DNA of 14,457 bases from an uncultured Collinsella sp. (GTDB lineage: Bacteria; Actinomycetota; Coriobacteriia; Coriobacteriales; Coriobacteriaceae), in assembly GCA_900754385.1 (NCBI GenBank), contig CAAECP010000220.1:1-14457 (forward strand), in the 5' to 3' direction. This document shows, one piece after another, positions 1 to 7,310 of the stretch. Both the position numbers and the translations under genes were made by a program. Below the pieces are notes generated by a model that was not told the origin of the DNA, did not search any database, and worked only from the letters and a program-made list of their open reading frames with translations. Numbering within the stretch: the first letter of the stretch is position 1; each line of letters opens with the position of its first letter.

Positions 1-365
1 CCGCTTCCGCAGCACCCGCTGCCGAGGCAACGACCGCCAGCGACCTCAACGGCAAGCGCGTGCTCGTGCTCTGCCAGGGCGGCGGTACCTCGGGCCTGCT
101 CGCCAACGCACTGGCCAAGGCTGCCAAGGAGCGCGGCATCGATCTTGAGACCGCTGCCGAGGCATATGGCAACCACGTCGACATGCTCCCCGACTTTGAC
201 CTGGTCGTCCTGGCCCCGCAGGCCGCCAGCTACCTAGCCGACCTGCAAAAGGACTGCGAGCGCGTGGGCAACAAGTGCGTCGCCTGCCGCGGTAAACAGT
301 ACATCGAGCTCTCCCAGAACGGCGATAAGTCTCTCGCCTTCGTAAGCGAGCAACTCTCGAAGTAA
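1..365 (+). CDS. lacE: Lactose-type PTS EIICB, C-terminal EIIB end (partial)
   Basis: This is the 3' end of a permease gene cut by the left edge of the window; codons are read in frame from base 3. It begins with an Ala/Pro/Thr-rich linker and continues into a complete EIIB domain. The phospho-acceptor cysteine is the TGC at 72-74, in the context VLVLCQGGGTSGLLANAL, which is the LacE-type EIIB active-site loop. EIIB takes phosphate from EIIA and passes it to the sugar carried by the fused membrane EIIC domain, which lies outside the window. The middle of the domain (VLAPQAASYLADLQKDCERVGNKC) differs from the two complete LacE proteins here, which have DTDRLGI at the matching place, so this is a distinct paralogue. 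lacG-1 starts 66 bp downstream, and the two are probably one operon. The family call is firm; sugar specificity is inferred. Confidence 0.9.
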   Translation, partial: ASAAPAAEATTASDLNGKRVLVLCQGGGTSGLLANALAKAAKERGIDLETAAEAYGNHVDMLPDFDLVVLAPQAASYLADLQKDCERVGNKCVACRGKQYIELSQNGDKSLAFVSEQLSK

Positions 366-375
366 GTAACGCTCA

Positions 376-407
376 GGGCCAGCCGACCAGCCAAGACCGG
401 CTGGCCC
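376..407 (+). terminator. Hairpin between lacE and lacG-1, partial terminator or mRNA stabiliser
   Basis: GGGCCAGCCG (376-385) pairs perfectly with CGGCTGGCCC (398-407) around a 12-nt loop. The run after it is only TTCGATTT, so it is a weak intrinsic terminator at best. It starts 11 bp after the lacE stop and ends 24 bp before lacG-1. A comparable hairpin sits between lacE-3 and lacG-3. It may reduce read-through or protect the 3' end of the permease message. Confidence 0.6.
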
Positions 408-431
408 TTCGATTTAGACGATTGGATCATC

Positions 432-1871
432 ATGTCCGTTAACCCTGCTGGCGTCACCAACCCGCCTGCGCAGTTTCCCGAGGGCTTTGTCTTTGGCGGC
501 GCCACCGCTGCCTACCAGGTAGAGGGCGAGACCCGCACTCACGGTAAGGGCAAGGTTGCCTGGGACGACTTCCTGGAGGCCCAGGGGCGCTTCTCCCCCG
601 ATCCCGCTTCGGACTTCTACAACCAGTACCCCGTCGATCTGGAGCTGTGCGAGGAGTTTGGCATCAACGGCATTCGCCTCTCCATTGCCTGGAGCCGCAT
701 CTTCCCCAACGGTACCGGCGAAATCAACCCCGAAGGTGTCCAGTTCTATCACGATCTCTTCGCCGAATGCCACAAGCACCACGTTGAGCCGTTTGTCACG
801 CTGCATCACTTCGATACGCCGCTTCCCCTCTTTGAGAAGGGCGACTTCCTCAACCGCGAGACCATCGATGCCTTTGTGGACTTTGCCACCTTCTGCTTTA
901 AGGAGTACGCCGACCAGGTGACCTACTGGTTCACCTTTAACGAGATCTGGGCCGACGCCTCCAACACCTACATCGAGGGCACCTTCCCCGGTGGCGTCAA
1001 GGCGCATCTGGCCGAGGCCTTCCAGTGCGAGCACAACATGATGCTCGCCCACGCCAAGGCAGTACTGGCCTTCCACAACGGCGGTTTTAAGGGCAAGATC
1101 GGCGTCATTCAGTCGCTGGAGTTTAAGTATCCGCTCAACGAGAACGACCCCGCCGACATCAAAGCCGCCAACAACGAGCACGTGCTGCAAAACCAGTTCT
1201 TGCTCGACGCCACCTTCCGCGGCGACTACGCGCCCGACACCCTCGAGTGCGCCAACCGTCTGGCTGCCGTCTCGGGCGGCACCATCGAAATCTTGGACGA
1301 GGACCTCGAGATTATGCGCGAAGCCGCGCTCTACAACGACCACCTGGGCGTTAACAACTATCAGTGCCGTTTCTTGAAGGCTTACGATGGCGAGAACGAA
1401 CTGCACCACAACGGTACGGGCGAGAAGGGCACTGGCCGCTGGCGCGTTAAGGGCATTGGCGAGCATGTGAACAAGCCCGGCGTCCCCACCACCGACTGGG
1501 ACTGGATCATCTATCCCGAGGGCCTGTTCGATCTGCTCGTCTACATTAAGCAGCGCTACCCCAACTACAAGCAGATCTTCATCACCGAGAACGGCATGGG
1601 CTACAAGGACCCCTACAAGGACGGTTTTGTGGACGATCAGCCGCGCATCGACTACATCGAGCAGCACCTGCGCTGGTTGCTCAAGGCCATGGAGGTGGGC
1701 GTCAACGTGGGCGGCTACTTCCTGTGGAGCCTGCAGGATCAGTTTTCCTGGACCAATGGCTACAACAAGCGCTATGGCTTCTTCTACGTTGACTTTGAAA
1801 CCCAGAAGCGCACGCCCAAGGCAAGCGCATACTGGTATAAGCACGTGGCGCAGACCCGTCGTCTGGACTAG
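432..1871 (+). CDS. lacG: 6-phospho-beta-galactosidase, GH1 (LacG-like, copy 1)
   Basis: This is a 479-residue cytoplasmic glycoside hydrolase of family GH1, the usual full length. It should hydrolyse a PTS-delivered 6-phospho-beta-galactoside such as lactose-6-phosphate to galactose-6-phosphate and glucose. The acid/base is E171 in TFNEI and the nucleophile is E386 in ITENG. The 6-phosphate pocket of LacG (Ser-Trp-x5-Lys-x-Tyr) is present as S439, W440, K446 and Y448 in SWTNGYNKRY. The Trp after the Ser is the residue linked to galactoside preference in lactococcal LacG, whereas many 6-phospho-beta-glucosidases have a smaller residue there. The sequence resembles staphylococcal and lactococcal LacG along its length. 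The ATG at 432 has only a weak upstream ribosome site, which suggests translational dependence on the lacE upstream. It is closest to lacG-3 among the copies here. A dual 6-phospho-glucosidase/galactosidase activity cannot be excluded. Confidence 0.92.
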   Translation: MSVNPAGVTNPPAQFPEGFVFGGATAAYQVEGETRTHGKGKVAWDDFLEAQGRFSPDPASDFYNQYPVDLELCEEFGINGIRLSIAWSRIFPNGTGEINPEGVQFYHDLFAECHKHHVEPFVTLHHFDTPLPLFEKGDFLNRETIDAFVDFATFCFKEYADQVTYWFTFNEIWADASNTYIEGTFPGGVKAHLAEAFQCEHNMMLAHAKAVLAFHNGGFKGKIGVIQSLEFKYPLNENDPADIKAANNEHVLQNQFLLDATFRGDYAPDTLECANRLAAVSGGTIEILDEDLEIMREAALYNDHLGVNNYQCRFLKAYDGENELHHNGTGEKGTGRWRVKGIGEHVNKPGVPTTDWDWIIYPEGLFDLLVYIKQRYPNYKQIFITENGMGYKDPYKDGFVDDQPRIDYIEQHLRWLLKAMEVGVNVGGYFLWSLQDQFSWTNGYNKRYGFFYVDFETQKRTPKASAYWYKHVAQTRRLD

Positions 1872-1917
1872 CGGCTGGCGGGGTCGCCTGCCCACATAAC
1901 CTGTCCCCATTTCTCAG

Positions 1918-1966
1918 CCGGGGGCGGCACGTCACACGGCGCGCCGCCCCCGGTCTTTTTGTTTTT
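1918..1966 (+). terminator. Rho-independent terminator after lacG-1
   Basis: CCGGGGGCGGC (1918-1928) pairs perfectly with GCCGCCCCCGG (1943-1953), an 11-bp GC stem with a 14-nt loop, followed directly by TCTTTTTGTTTTT. It ends the lacE/lacG-1 transcript before the 65-nt repeat cluster. Confidence 0.93.
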
Positions 1967-1982
1967 GGGCTGGTCGGGAGCC

Positions 1983-2047
1983 GTTTGTCTCGATCTGTAA
2001 CATCTAGCCGAGTTTTTTGGTCCTAGCTGTTACAGATTGAGACGAAC
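1983..2047. repeat. 65-nt palindromic repeat, unit A1 (type 1 centre)
   Basis: The arms are GTTTGTCTCGATCTGTAACA (1983-2002) and TGTTACAGATTGAGACGAAC (2028-2047), inverted and almost fully complementary. The 25-nt centre contains CTAG on the left and CTAG on the right, which extends the stem, and a T-rich loop. It lies just past the lacG-1 terminator. Confidence 0.9.
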
Positions 2048-2063
2048 AGGATTGCTCTTTCCG

Positions 2064-2128
2064 AAGAATCTAAATCTGTAACACGTAGCCCGCTTTTGAC
2101 CGTCTACCTGTTACAAATCGAGACAAAC
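2064..2128. repeat. 65-nt palindromic repeat, unit A2 (type 2 centre)
   Basis: The core CTGTAACA ends at 2083 and TGTTACA starts at 2109, with a 25-nt centre between. Its inner stem is GTAG/CTAC where A1 has CTAG/CTAG, a compensatory C-G to G-C change. The outer seven bases of the left arm are not conserved. It is 16 bp after A1 and ends 10 bp before the stop codon of the convergent lacI-1. Confidence 0.88.
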
Positions 2129-2138
2129 GGAGTAGGAC

Positions 2139-3176
2139 CTAACCCCGTATGTCCCTAACAGTCGAGCGTTCGACCAGCGTACTCGGCACATGAATCGCCT
2201 CGATAGACGAGCTCTCTCCAATCGCCGCCTCAAACGCAAGCTTACCGACACCGCGCAAATCAAATCGCAGCGTCGTCAGCCGATTGTGAGGAACAAGTCC
2301 CTCGAGTGCGTCGTCGATACCAACCACGCTCACGTCGTCGGGCACGGACAGGCCCGCGTTCTCGAGCGCGGCGATAACGCCCAGCGCCATCTGGTCATTT
2401 GCCGCAAGCACGGCAGTCGGCGCCTGCGACCCGTCGGCAAGCACCTCGGCCGCAATCCGCTCGCCCATGGCGTACCCACTGTCCGCACTCCAATCGCCAC
2501 GCAGCATCGGAGCGGCATCGACATGCGCACGACCCAGCGTATCGCGCCAACCGGCCTCACGAAAACGCGAGGAAATCGAGTTTTCCGGACCCGCCACAAA
2601 CCGCATATTCGAGTGACCATGTTCCAGCAGATAATTGGTCAACAGCTCGCACGAACCATACTGGTCGGAGTCGATCGTCGTGCAGCGCGGATGCGCATAC
2701 ATGGACAGGATGACCGTTCGCACTCCCGGCTGGGGAACAAACTCCTCAAAATCGGGAGCCATGCGGTTCATGTTGAGAATCATGCCGTCGACGGGTCGCT
2801 CGACCATGCGGCGCGAGGCATCGGCAAGTGTATAGGGCTTGTCGCCGCCCATCTCGATCATAGTGACGGCAAAATCATGCTCGCGCGCCGCTTGCATGAT
2901 ACCCTCGAGCGTCGCCAGGTTACCGACACGTGTGATGTTGTACATGCACAGGCCAATAGAACGATACGACCCGCCGCGCAACGCCGTTCCAGCAAAATTG
3001 GGACGAAAGCCCAGCTCTTCCATGGCGGCCAGCACACGCTTGCGCGTCTTTTCCGTCACGTTGGGCATACCGTTGACCACGCGAGACACAGTCTGGCGGC
3101 TCACGCCAGCGAGCGCCGCAACCTCTGCCGCGCTCGCCGAACGACCATTCCTTGTCCGCTGAGCCATGCCTTCCAC
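2139..3176 (-). CDS. LacI-family transcriptional regulator (copy 1)
   Basis: This is a LacI/GalR-family regulator of about 345 residues. The N-terminal helix-turn-helix is AAEVAALAGVSRQTVSRVVNG (about residues 16-36 from the chosen start), followed by the hinge region and a periplasmic-binding-protein-like effector domain with family motifs such as AVLAANDQMALGVIAAL and VSVVGIDDA. I chose the GTG at 3176 because CAGG lies 5 nt upstream of it; the ATG three codons later (3167) has GGAAGG only 1 nt away, which is too close. An upstream in-frame ATG (3224) has no ribosome site and falls in the operator region. It is divergent from lacG-2 and has a palindromic site in its own leader, so it is probably an autoregulated repressor of the lacG-2/lacE-2 cassette. 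The effector is unknown; a galactoside or its phosphate is inferred. Confidence 0.9.
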   Translation of the reverse strand: MEGMAQRTRNGRSASAAEVAALAGVSRQTVSRVVNGMPNVTEKTRKRVLAAMEELGFRPNFAGTALRGGSYRSIGLCMYNITRVGNLATLEGIMQAAREHDFAVTMIEMGGDKPYTLADASRRMVERPVDGMILNMNRMAPDFEEFVPQPGVRTVILSMYAHPRCTTIDSDQYGSCELLTNYLLEHGHSNMRFVAGPENSISSRFREAGWRDTLGRAHVDAAPMLRGDWSADSGYAMGERIAAEVLADGSQAPTAVLAANDQMALGVIAALENAGLSVPDDVSVVGIDDALEGLVPHNRLTTLRFDLRGVGKLAFEAAIGESSSIEAIHVPSTLVERSTVRDIRG

Positions 3177-3227
3177 GCTAACCTGCTTCCCAACTATTCC
3201 CCGCGCCCATGGCGCATCGTACATACA

Positions 3228-3243
3228 TTGATAACGTGCTCAT
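3228..3243. promoter_or_regulatory. LacI-type operator candidate, site 1 (lacI-1 leader)
   Basis: TTGATAACGTGCTCAT is an imperfect palindrome centred on ACGT, sharing AACGTGCTCAT with site 2. It lies just downstream of the predicted lacI-1 -10 element, where a bound repressor would block transcription of its own gene. Confidence 0.55.
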
Positions 3244-3254
3244 GATACCCGAGC

Positions 3255-3284
3255 CATATACCACAACATGAAAACTTCTGTCAA
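3255..3284 (-). promoter_or_regulatory. Candidate sigma-70 type promoter of lacI-1
   Basis: On the minus strand, a consensus TTGACA -35 (3284-3279) and TATATG -10 (3260-3255) are separated by 18 bp. Transcription would start near 3247, immediately before operator site 1, leaving a leader of about 70 nt before the GTG start. Confidence 0.55.
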
Positions 3285-3359
3285 TCAAAACCGCTTACCG
3301 AACAAATACAACCGTTCGCGGCTGTTTGAAGTTGTTTTGTTTCTATACATCCCAGCCGG

Positions 3360-3397
3360 ATGTTAACGTGCTCATTGTCAAATGTTCACGTGCTCAT
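3360..3397. promoter_or_regulatory. Two LacI-type operator candidates, sites 2 and 3 (lacG-2 promoter)
   Basis: Site 2 is ATGTTAACGTGCTCAT (3360-3375) and site 3 is ATGTTCACGTGCTCAT (3382-3397). They differ at one base and their centres are 22 bp apart, about two helical turns, so they face the same side of the DNA. Site 3 has the symmetric core CACGTG with ATG and CAT ends. If TAAGAT at 3415-3420 is the -10, site 3 overlaps the -35 region. The likely ligand is LacI-1. Confidence 0.65.
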
Positions 3398-3511
3398 TTT
3401 GGTTCTAATTATTTTAAGATAGTGTTTATCGGGCTTTTTCACCGCTGAACGCTAACCAGGGAGCCTCCTGAGCGCAAACGCACAATATCGAACAGCGAGA
3501 CGAGAGGGTGT

Positions 3512-4960
3512 ATGCATATGTCTTTGCTAAACCGCGTACAGCAGCTGCCGAAGGGCTTTGTTTGGGGCGCCGCAACCGCCGCGTACCAAACGGAAGGTTC
3601 CACGAAGGTGGCAGGCAAGGGTAAGACCATGTGGGACGATTACCTTGTCGCCCAGGGTCGCTTTTTGCCCGACCCGGCCAGTGATTTCTACAACCGCTAC
3701 GAGGAGGATATCCGCCTTTCTGCCGAGCATGGGCTCAACGCCATCCGTGTGTCCATCGCCTGGACCCGCATCTTCCCCAACGGCGACGATGCCGAGCCCC
3801 TCGCCGAGGGCGTTAAGCACTACCACGAGCTGTTCGCCTGCTGCAAAAAGTATGGCGTCGAGCCCTATGTGTCCCTGCATCACTTTGACTCCCCCGCCGC
3901 CCTGTTCAACCAGGGCGACTGGCTCAACCGCAAGACCGTCGACGCCTATGTGCGCTATGCCGAGTTCTGCTTCCGCGAGTTCCGCGAGGTCAAGAATTGG
4001 TTCACCATCAACGAGCTCATCAGCCTCTCGCACTCCCAATACATCCAAGGCAACTTCCCGCCCAACCATCACTTTGATGTGACGAGCGGCATCCAGAGCC
4101 AGCACAACTTGCTCGTTGCCCACGCCCGCGCCGTCAACCTGTATAAGGATCTTGACGAGACCGAGCACCTGGGCGGCCGCATTGGCATGGTCAACGTCCT
4201 GACGCCGGCATATCCTGCCACCGACTCGCCCGCCGACCAGCACGCCGCCGACCTGTACAACGCCTTCTACACCGACTTCATCATGGACGGCGCCTTCCTG
4301 GGCCACTACTCCGCGCGCACCCTCTCACTCATCAACGAGATTCTGCGTGCCAACAACGCCACACTTACGGTTGAGGACAGCGACATGGAGGAGCTCGCCA
4401 AGGCGGCGCCCCGCAACGATATGTTCGGCCTCAACTACTATCAGTCGGCGTTTATCGCCGCCTACGATGGCGAGTCCACCAACAGCTTTAACGGCACCGG
4501 AGACAAGGGCACCTCGTGCTTTAAGTTTAAGGGCGTCGGGCAGCAGGTCGATATGCCGGGTATCCCCACCACCGACTGGGATTGGCTCATCTACCCGCAA
4601 GGCCTCTACGACACGCTCAAGCACATCAGCGCCACCTATCCCAACCTCCCCGTCATCTATATCACCGAAAACGGCCTGGGCCACAAGGACCCCGAGCCCG
4701 ACGCAAACGGCATCGTCGCCGATCCCGAGCGCATCGACTTTGTCGACCAGCACATGGAGAAGGTGCTCCAGGCGCGTGCCGAGGGCGTCGACGTCCAGGG
4801 CTACTTTATCTGGAGCCTGCAGGACCAGTTCTCGTGGGCCAACGGCTATAACAAGCGCTACGGCCTGTTCTACATCGACTTCGACACGCAAAAACGCTAC
4901 ATCAAGCAGTCGGCACTCTGGTACAAGGAGCTCGCCGACACTATGGCGGACGCGCAGTAG
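3512..4960 (+). CDS. lacG: 6-phospho-beta-galactosidase, GH1 (LacG-like, copy 2)
   Basis: This 482-residue GH1 enzyme is cytoplasmic and predicted to cleave 6-phospho-beta-galactosides delivered by the PTS. The acid/base is E168 in TINEL and the nucleophile is E386 in ITENG. The 6-phosphate and galactoside signature is intact as S441, W442, K448 and Y450 in SWANGYNKRY. It is the most divergent of the three copies here: GFVWGAATAAYQTEGSTK replaces the FVFGGATAAYQVEGETR of the other two, and it has small insertions around residues 210-220 and 400. That may mean a different aglycone or sugar. Two in-frame ATGs (3512 and 3518) follow AGAGGG; either could be used. It comes first in its operon with lacE-2, the opposite order to the other two modules, and is divergent from lacI-1. 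Confidence 0.92.
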   Translation: MHMSLLNRVQQLPKGFVWGAATAAYQTEGSTKVAGKGKTMWDDYLVAQGRFLPDPASDFYNRYEEDIRLSAEHGLNAIRVSIAWTRIFPNGDDAEPLAEGVKHYHELFACCKKYGVEPYVSLHHFDSPAALFNQGDWLNRKTVDAYVRYAEFCFREFREVKNWFTINELISLSHSQYIQGNFPPNHHFDVTSGIQSQHNLLVAHARAVNLYKDLDETEHLGGRIGMVNVLTPAYPATDSPADQHAADLYNAFYTDFIMDGAFLGHYSARTLSLINEILRANNATLTVEDSDMEELAKAAPRNDMFGLNYYQSAFIAAYDGESTNSFNGTGDKGTSCFKFKGVGQQVDMPGIPTTDWDWLIYPQGLYDTLKHISATYPNLPVIYITENGLGHKDPEPDANGIVADPERIDFVDQHMEKVLQARAEGVDVQGYFIWSLQDQFSWANGYNKRYGLFYIDFDTQKRYIKQSALWYKELADTMADAQ

Positions 4961-4981
4961 CGCATCGCCTCGCTTTCCCCC

Positions 4982-5028
4982 GAGAGGGGAGCGGCCCTAT
5001 GCGATACAAACCCAGCCGCTCCCCTCTC
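4982..5028 (+). other. Strong hairpin between lacG-2 and lacE-2
   Basis: GAGAGGGGAGCGGC (4982-4995) pairs perfectly with GCCGCTCCCCTCTC (5015-5028), a 14-bp stem with a 19-nt loop. No T-run follows, so it is not a standard terminator. It starts 21 bp after the lacG-2 stop and probably serves as an mRNA processing, stability or attenuation element. Confidence 0.6.
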
Positions 5029-5044
5029 TCCCCCTGGGACCGAC

Positions 5045-5075
5045 CCCGCCTGCACCCGGGCTTTTAGCAAGCGGG
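5045..5075 (+). other. Second hairpin in the lacE-2 leader
   Basis: CCCGCCTGC (5045-5053) pairs with GCAAGCGGG (5067-5075) with one mismatch. The interior CCGGGCTTTT could also form a smaller terminator-like hairpin with the upstream CCCG, so two alternative folds are possible. A possible -10 (TAAGAT, 5107-5112) lies downstream, without a clear -35. Confidence 0.35.
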
Positions 5076-5136
5076 AGACCATATAGGTTTTCAACGTCCA
5101 TGCCATTAAGATTTCATGCAAAGAGGAGCGTGAACT

Positions 5137-6897
5137 ATGGAATCGATCGTTAAGTTCTTGGAGAAAGGTCAGCCGTACTTCGACAAGGTCTCTAAGAACA
5201 TCTACCTTCAGGCCATTAAAGACGGCTTTTTGGCAGCAATGCCCATCATCCTGTCTTCTTCTGTCTTCCTGCTTATTTCGACCCTGCCGGGCGTTGTCGC
5301 CACGGTCGGCGGCTTTACGCTGCCCGACTGGTGGAACGTCGACGTCGTGAACTTCTGCAACAAGGTTTACAACTTCACGATGGGCGTCGTGGGCATCATG
5401 GTCGCCGGCACCACCGCAAGCGCGCTGACCGGCTCCAAGAACCGCCGCATGCCTGCCGGCAAGGCCATCAACGCCACGAGCACCATGGTCGCCGCCATGT
5501 GCGCTATGCTCATCTTGGCCGTTACCCAGACGAGTGCCAAGATCGACGGCGCCGATGTCTCGGTGTTCTTTACCGACAACATGGGCACCAAGGGCCTACT
5601 GAGCTCCTTTGTCGCCGCATTTGCCACGGTCAACATCTATGCCTTCTGCATTAAGCGAGACATCACCATCAAGCTGCCCAAAGAAGTCCCCGGCGCCATC
5701 GCCCAGAACTTCCGCGACATCTTCGCCTTCAGCTTCTCCATCCTGTTTGTCGCCGTCATCGACGTTATCTGCCGCACCTGCTTGGCCGTCCCGTTTGCCA
5801 ACGTCATCTCCACGCTGGTGAGCCCGCTGTTCGCCGCTGCCGATTCCTACGCCGGCCTCGCCCTCATCTGGTTCATGATCCCGCTGTTCTGGTTCATGGG
5901 CATCCACGGCCCCTCGGTCGTTAAGCCTGCCCTCAACGCCGCGCTTTTTGGCAACATCACCACCAACCTCGCCACGCTGCAGGCCGGCGGTCACCCCGCC
6001 CTCGCCCTGACCGAAAACTTCGGTAACTACATCGGCGAACTCGGCGGCACCGGCGCCACGTTCATTGTCCCGATCATCTTCCTGCTCTTTATGCGCTCCA
6101 AGCAGCTCAAGGCCGTCGGCAAAGCCTCTGTCGTGCCCGTGATGTTCGCCGTCAACGAGCCGCTGCTGTTCGCCGCGCCCATCATCCTCAACCCGTACTT
6201 CCTGATCCCGTTCCTGTTTGCCCCCGTGGCCAACGTCCTCATTGGTAAGTTCTTCATCGACTTTTTGGGCATGAACGGCTTTATCTATGCCATGCCGTGG
6301 GCACTCCCCGGACCGATCGGCACCTTCATCGACACCAACTTCCAGCCGATCTCTCTGGTCCTGGTTGTCGTCCTGCTGGTCGTTGACTTCTTGATCTACT
6401 ACCCGTTCTGCAAGGCCTACGACAACGTCCTGTGCAAGCAGGAGGCCGAGACCCTGGCCGAAGAAGAGGCCGAGGAGACCAAGGCCGTCAAGACCGCTGC
6501 CGCCCCCGCCGTTGAGGCTCCTGTTGTCGAGACCGCTTCTGCCACTGAGGCCTCCGCAGCTCCGTCCGCCCTTAAGGGCAAGGATCTGAGGGTTCTGGTT
6601 CTGTGCGCTGGCGCCGGCACCTCTGCACTGCTCGCCAACGCGCTTAAGGAAGGCGCCGACGAGCTGGGCATCGACATTACCGCCAACGCCGGTGCCTACG
6701 GCAGCCACTACGCCATCATGGACCAGTACAACGTCATCGTCCTGGCTCCGCAGGTTCGCACCTATTACAACGAGATGAAGGCCGACACCGACCGCCTGGG
6801 CATCACGCTGCTGTCGCCCAAGGGCAAACAGTACATCGACCTCACTAAGGATCCCAAGGGTGCCGTCGCCTGGATCGAGGAAAACCTCGAGGCATAA
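5137..6897 (+). CDS. lacE: Lactose-type PTS permease EIICB (LacE-like, copy 2)
   Basis: This 586-residue membrane protein transports and phosphorylates its sugar. The N-terminal EIIC domain (about residues 1-435) has many hydrophobic segments and begins with the LacE-like FLEKGQPYFDKVSKNIYLQAIKDGF. Family motifs are GIHGPS (H257 region) and VNEP (N340-P342), which lie in the sugar-binding part of this EIIC family. A Glu/Ala/Pro-rich linker (about 440-483) follows, then the EIIB domain with phospho-cysteine C490 in VLVLCAGAGTSALL. Length and domain order match LacE, which averages 560-590 residues. AGAGGAG lies 8 nt before the ATG. It sits 176 bp downstream of lacG-2 and is followed by a strong terminator. 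It needs a soluble EIIA, which is not in the window. The LacE family call is firm; lactose as substrate is inferred. Confidence 0.93.
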   Translation: MESIVKFLEKGQPYFDKVSKNIYLQAIKDGFLAAMPIILSSSVFLLISTLPGVVATVGGFTLPDWWNVDVVNFCNKVYNFTMGVVGIMVAGTTASALTGSKNRRMPAGKAINATSTMVAAMCAMLILAVTQTSAKIDGADVSVFFTDNMGTKGLLSSFVAAFATVNIYAFCIKRDITIKLPKEVPGAIAQNFRDIFAFSFSILFVAVIDVICRTCLAVPFANVISTLVSPLFAAADSYAGLALIWFMIPLFWFMGIHGPSVVKPALNAALFGNITTNLATLQAGGHPALALTENFGNYIGELGGTGATFIVPIIFLLFMRSKQLKAVGKASVVPVMFAVNEPLLFAAPIILNPYFLIPFLFAPVANVLIGKFFIDFLGMNGFIYAMPWALPGPIGTFIDTNFQPISLVLVVVLLVVDFLIYYPFCKAYDNVLCKQEAETLAEEEAEETKAVKTAAAPAVEAPVVETASATEASAAPSALKGKDLRVLVLCAGAGTSALLANALKEGADELGIDITANAGAYGSHYAIMDQYNVIVLAPQVRTYYNEMKADTDRLGITLLSPKGKQYIDLTKDPKGAVAWIEENLEA

Positions 6898-6928
6898 GAC
6901 GCTGACGCCACCTGCCGCTCGCAGAAAA

Positions 6929-6972
6929 AAAATGGCCCGTGCATCGATGCGTGATGCGCGGGCCATTTTGTT
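6929..6972 (+). terminator. Rho-independent terminator after lacE-2
   Basis: AAAATGGCCCGTGCATC (6929-6945) pairs with GATGCGCGGGCCATTTT (6953-6969), 17 bp with one G-T wobble and a 7-nt loop, followed by GTTT. The A-run on the left and T-run on the right mean it could act on both strands, stopping lacE-2 transcripts and any read-through from lacI-2. Confidence 0.92.
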
Positions 6973-6992
6973 TAGACCGCACCCGTCCTCCT

Positions 6993-7057
6993 GTTCATCT
7001 TAATCTGTAACATCTAGCCGAGTTTTTGGGTCCCAGCTGTTACAGATCGAGGTGAAC
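6993..7057. repeat. 65-nt palindromic repeat, unit B1 (type 1 centre)
   Basis: The arms are GTTCATCTTAATCTGTAACA and TGTTACAGATCGAGGTGAAC. The outer stem reads GTTCA/TGAAC where other copies read GTTTG or GTTCG with CAAAC or CGAAC, a compensatory change. The centre differs from A1 at only two positions. Confidence 0.9.
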
Positions 7058-7071
7058 GCACAGGCCAAGCC

Positions 7072-7136
7072 AAAAATCTCAATCTGTAACATGTAGACCG
7101 CTTTTGACCGCTTAGATGTTACAGATCGAGACAAAC
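7072..7136. repeat. 65-nt palindromic repeat, unit B2 (type 2 centre)
   Basis: The left core AATCTGTAACA ends at 7091 and the right arm TGTTACAGATCGAGACAAAC ends at 7136. The centre GACCGCTTTTGACCG resembles A2 and C2. It lies 14 bp after B1. Confidence 0.88.
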
Positions 7137-7151
7137 AGATGGGTCAATCCA

Positions 7152-7216
7152 ATCAATCTAGATCTGTAACACCTGGCTGGTCATTTCACTCCTAACTGTT
7201 ACAGATCGAGACAAAC
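7152..7216. repeat. 65-nt palindromic repeat, unit B3 (type 3 centre)
   Basis: GATCTGTAACA (left, ending 7171) and TGTTACAGATCGAGACAAAC (7197-7216) flank a 25-nt centre unlike the others (CCTGGCTGGTCATTTCACTC at its start). Only the arms and the centre length are shared, so this is the most diverged centre. Confidence 0.85.
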
Positions 7217-7232
7217 GGAATAAGCCGGGCCG

Positions 7233-7297
7233 AATTGTCTTAATCTGTAACATCTAGCCGAGTATTTCGGCCCTACCTGTTACAGATTAAGACGAAC
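7233..7297. repeat. 65-nt palindromic repeat, unit B4 (type 1 centre)
   Basis: The arms contain GTCTTAATCTGTAACA and TGTTACAGATTAAGAC, perfectly complementary over 16 bp. The TTAA/TTAA stem segment replaces the TCGA-type pairs of other copies on both sides. The centre starts TCTAGCCGAG as in A1 and B1. Confidence 0.9.
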
Positions 7298-7310
7298 AGG
7301 CCGAGCACGT

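Larger units (their letters stand above)
3177..3511. other. Divergent regulatory region between lacI-1 and lacG-2
   Basis: This gene-free stretch of about 335 bp is AT-rich compared with its neighbours. It holds a candidate minus-strand promoter for lacI-1, three related 16-bp operator-like sites, and a block at 3277-3313 that resembles one upstream of lacI-2 (8385-8417). A possible plus-strand -10 element for lacG-2 is TAAGAT at 3415-3420, but no good -35 is seen at the right distance. Confidence 0.7.
6898..7310. other. Intergenic region between convergent lacE-2 and lacI-2
   Basis: This gene-free stretch of about 413 bp contains a terminator and then four tandem copies of the 65-nt palindrome, which fill nearly all of 6993-7297. 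The last copy ends 13 bp before the lacI-2 stop. I see no open frame with a ribosome site in it. Confidence 0.85.

Noticed and set aside
2190..3245. Plus-strand open frame opposite lacI-1
   Set aside because: It is the shadow of lacI-1; the translation is rich in Arg and His without any recognisable motif, whereas the minus strand shows a full LacI regulator.
5030..5110. BglG/LacT-type ribonucleic antiterminator before lacE-2
   Set aside because: The characteristic bulged stem sequence of these sites is not present, no antiterminator gene is in the window, and no strong terminator with a T-run overlaps the hairpins.
6993..7297. CRISPR array
   Set aside because: The four units are long internal palindromes with diverged centres and gaps of only 14-16 bp. 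Real CRISPR arrays have near-identical short repeats and unique spacers of about 30 bp, and no cas gene is present.
6993..7297. Integron attC sites or an insertion sequence
   Set aside because: There is no integrase or transposase in the window, no gene cassettes lie between the palindromes, and no target-site duplications are evident at the cluster edges.
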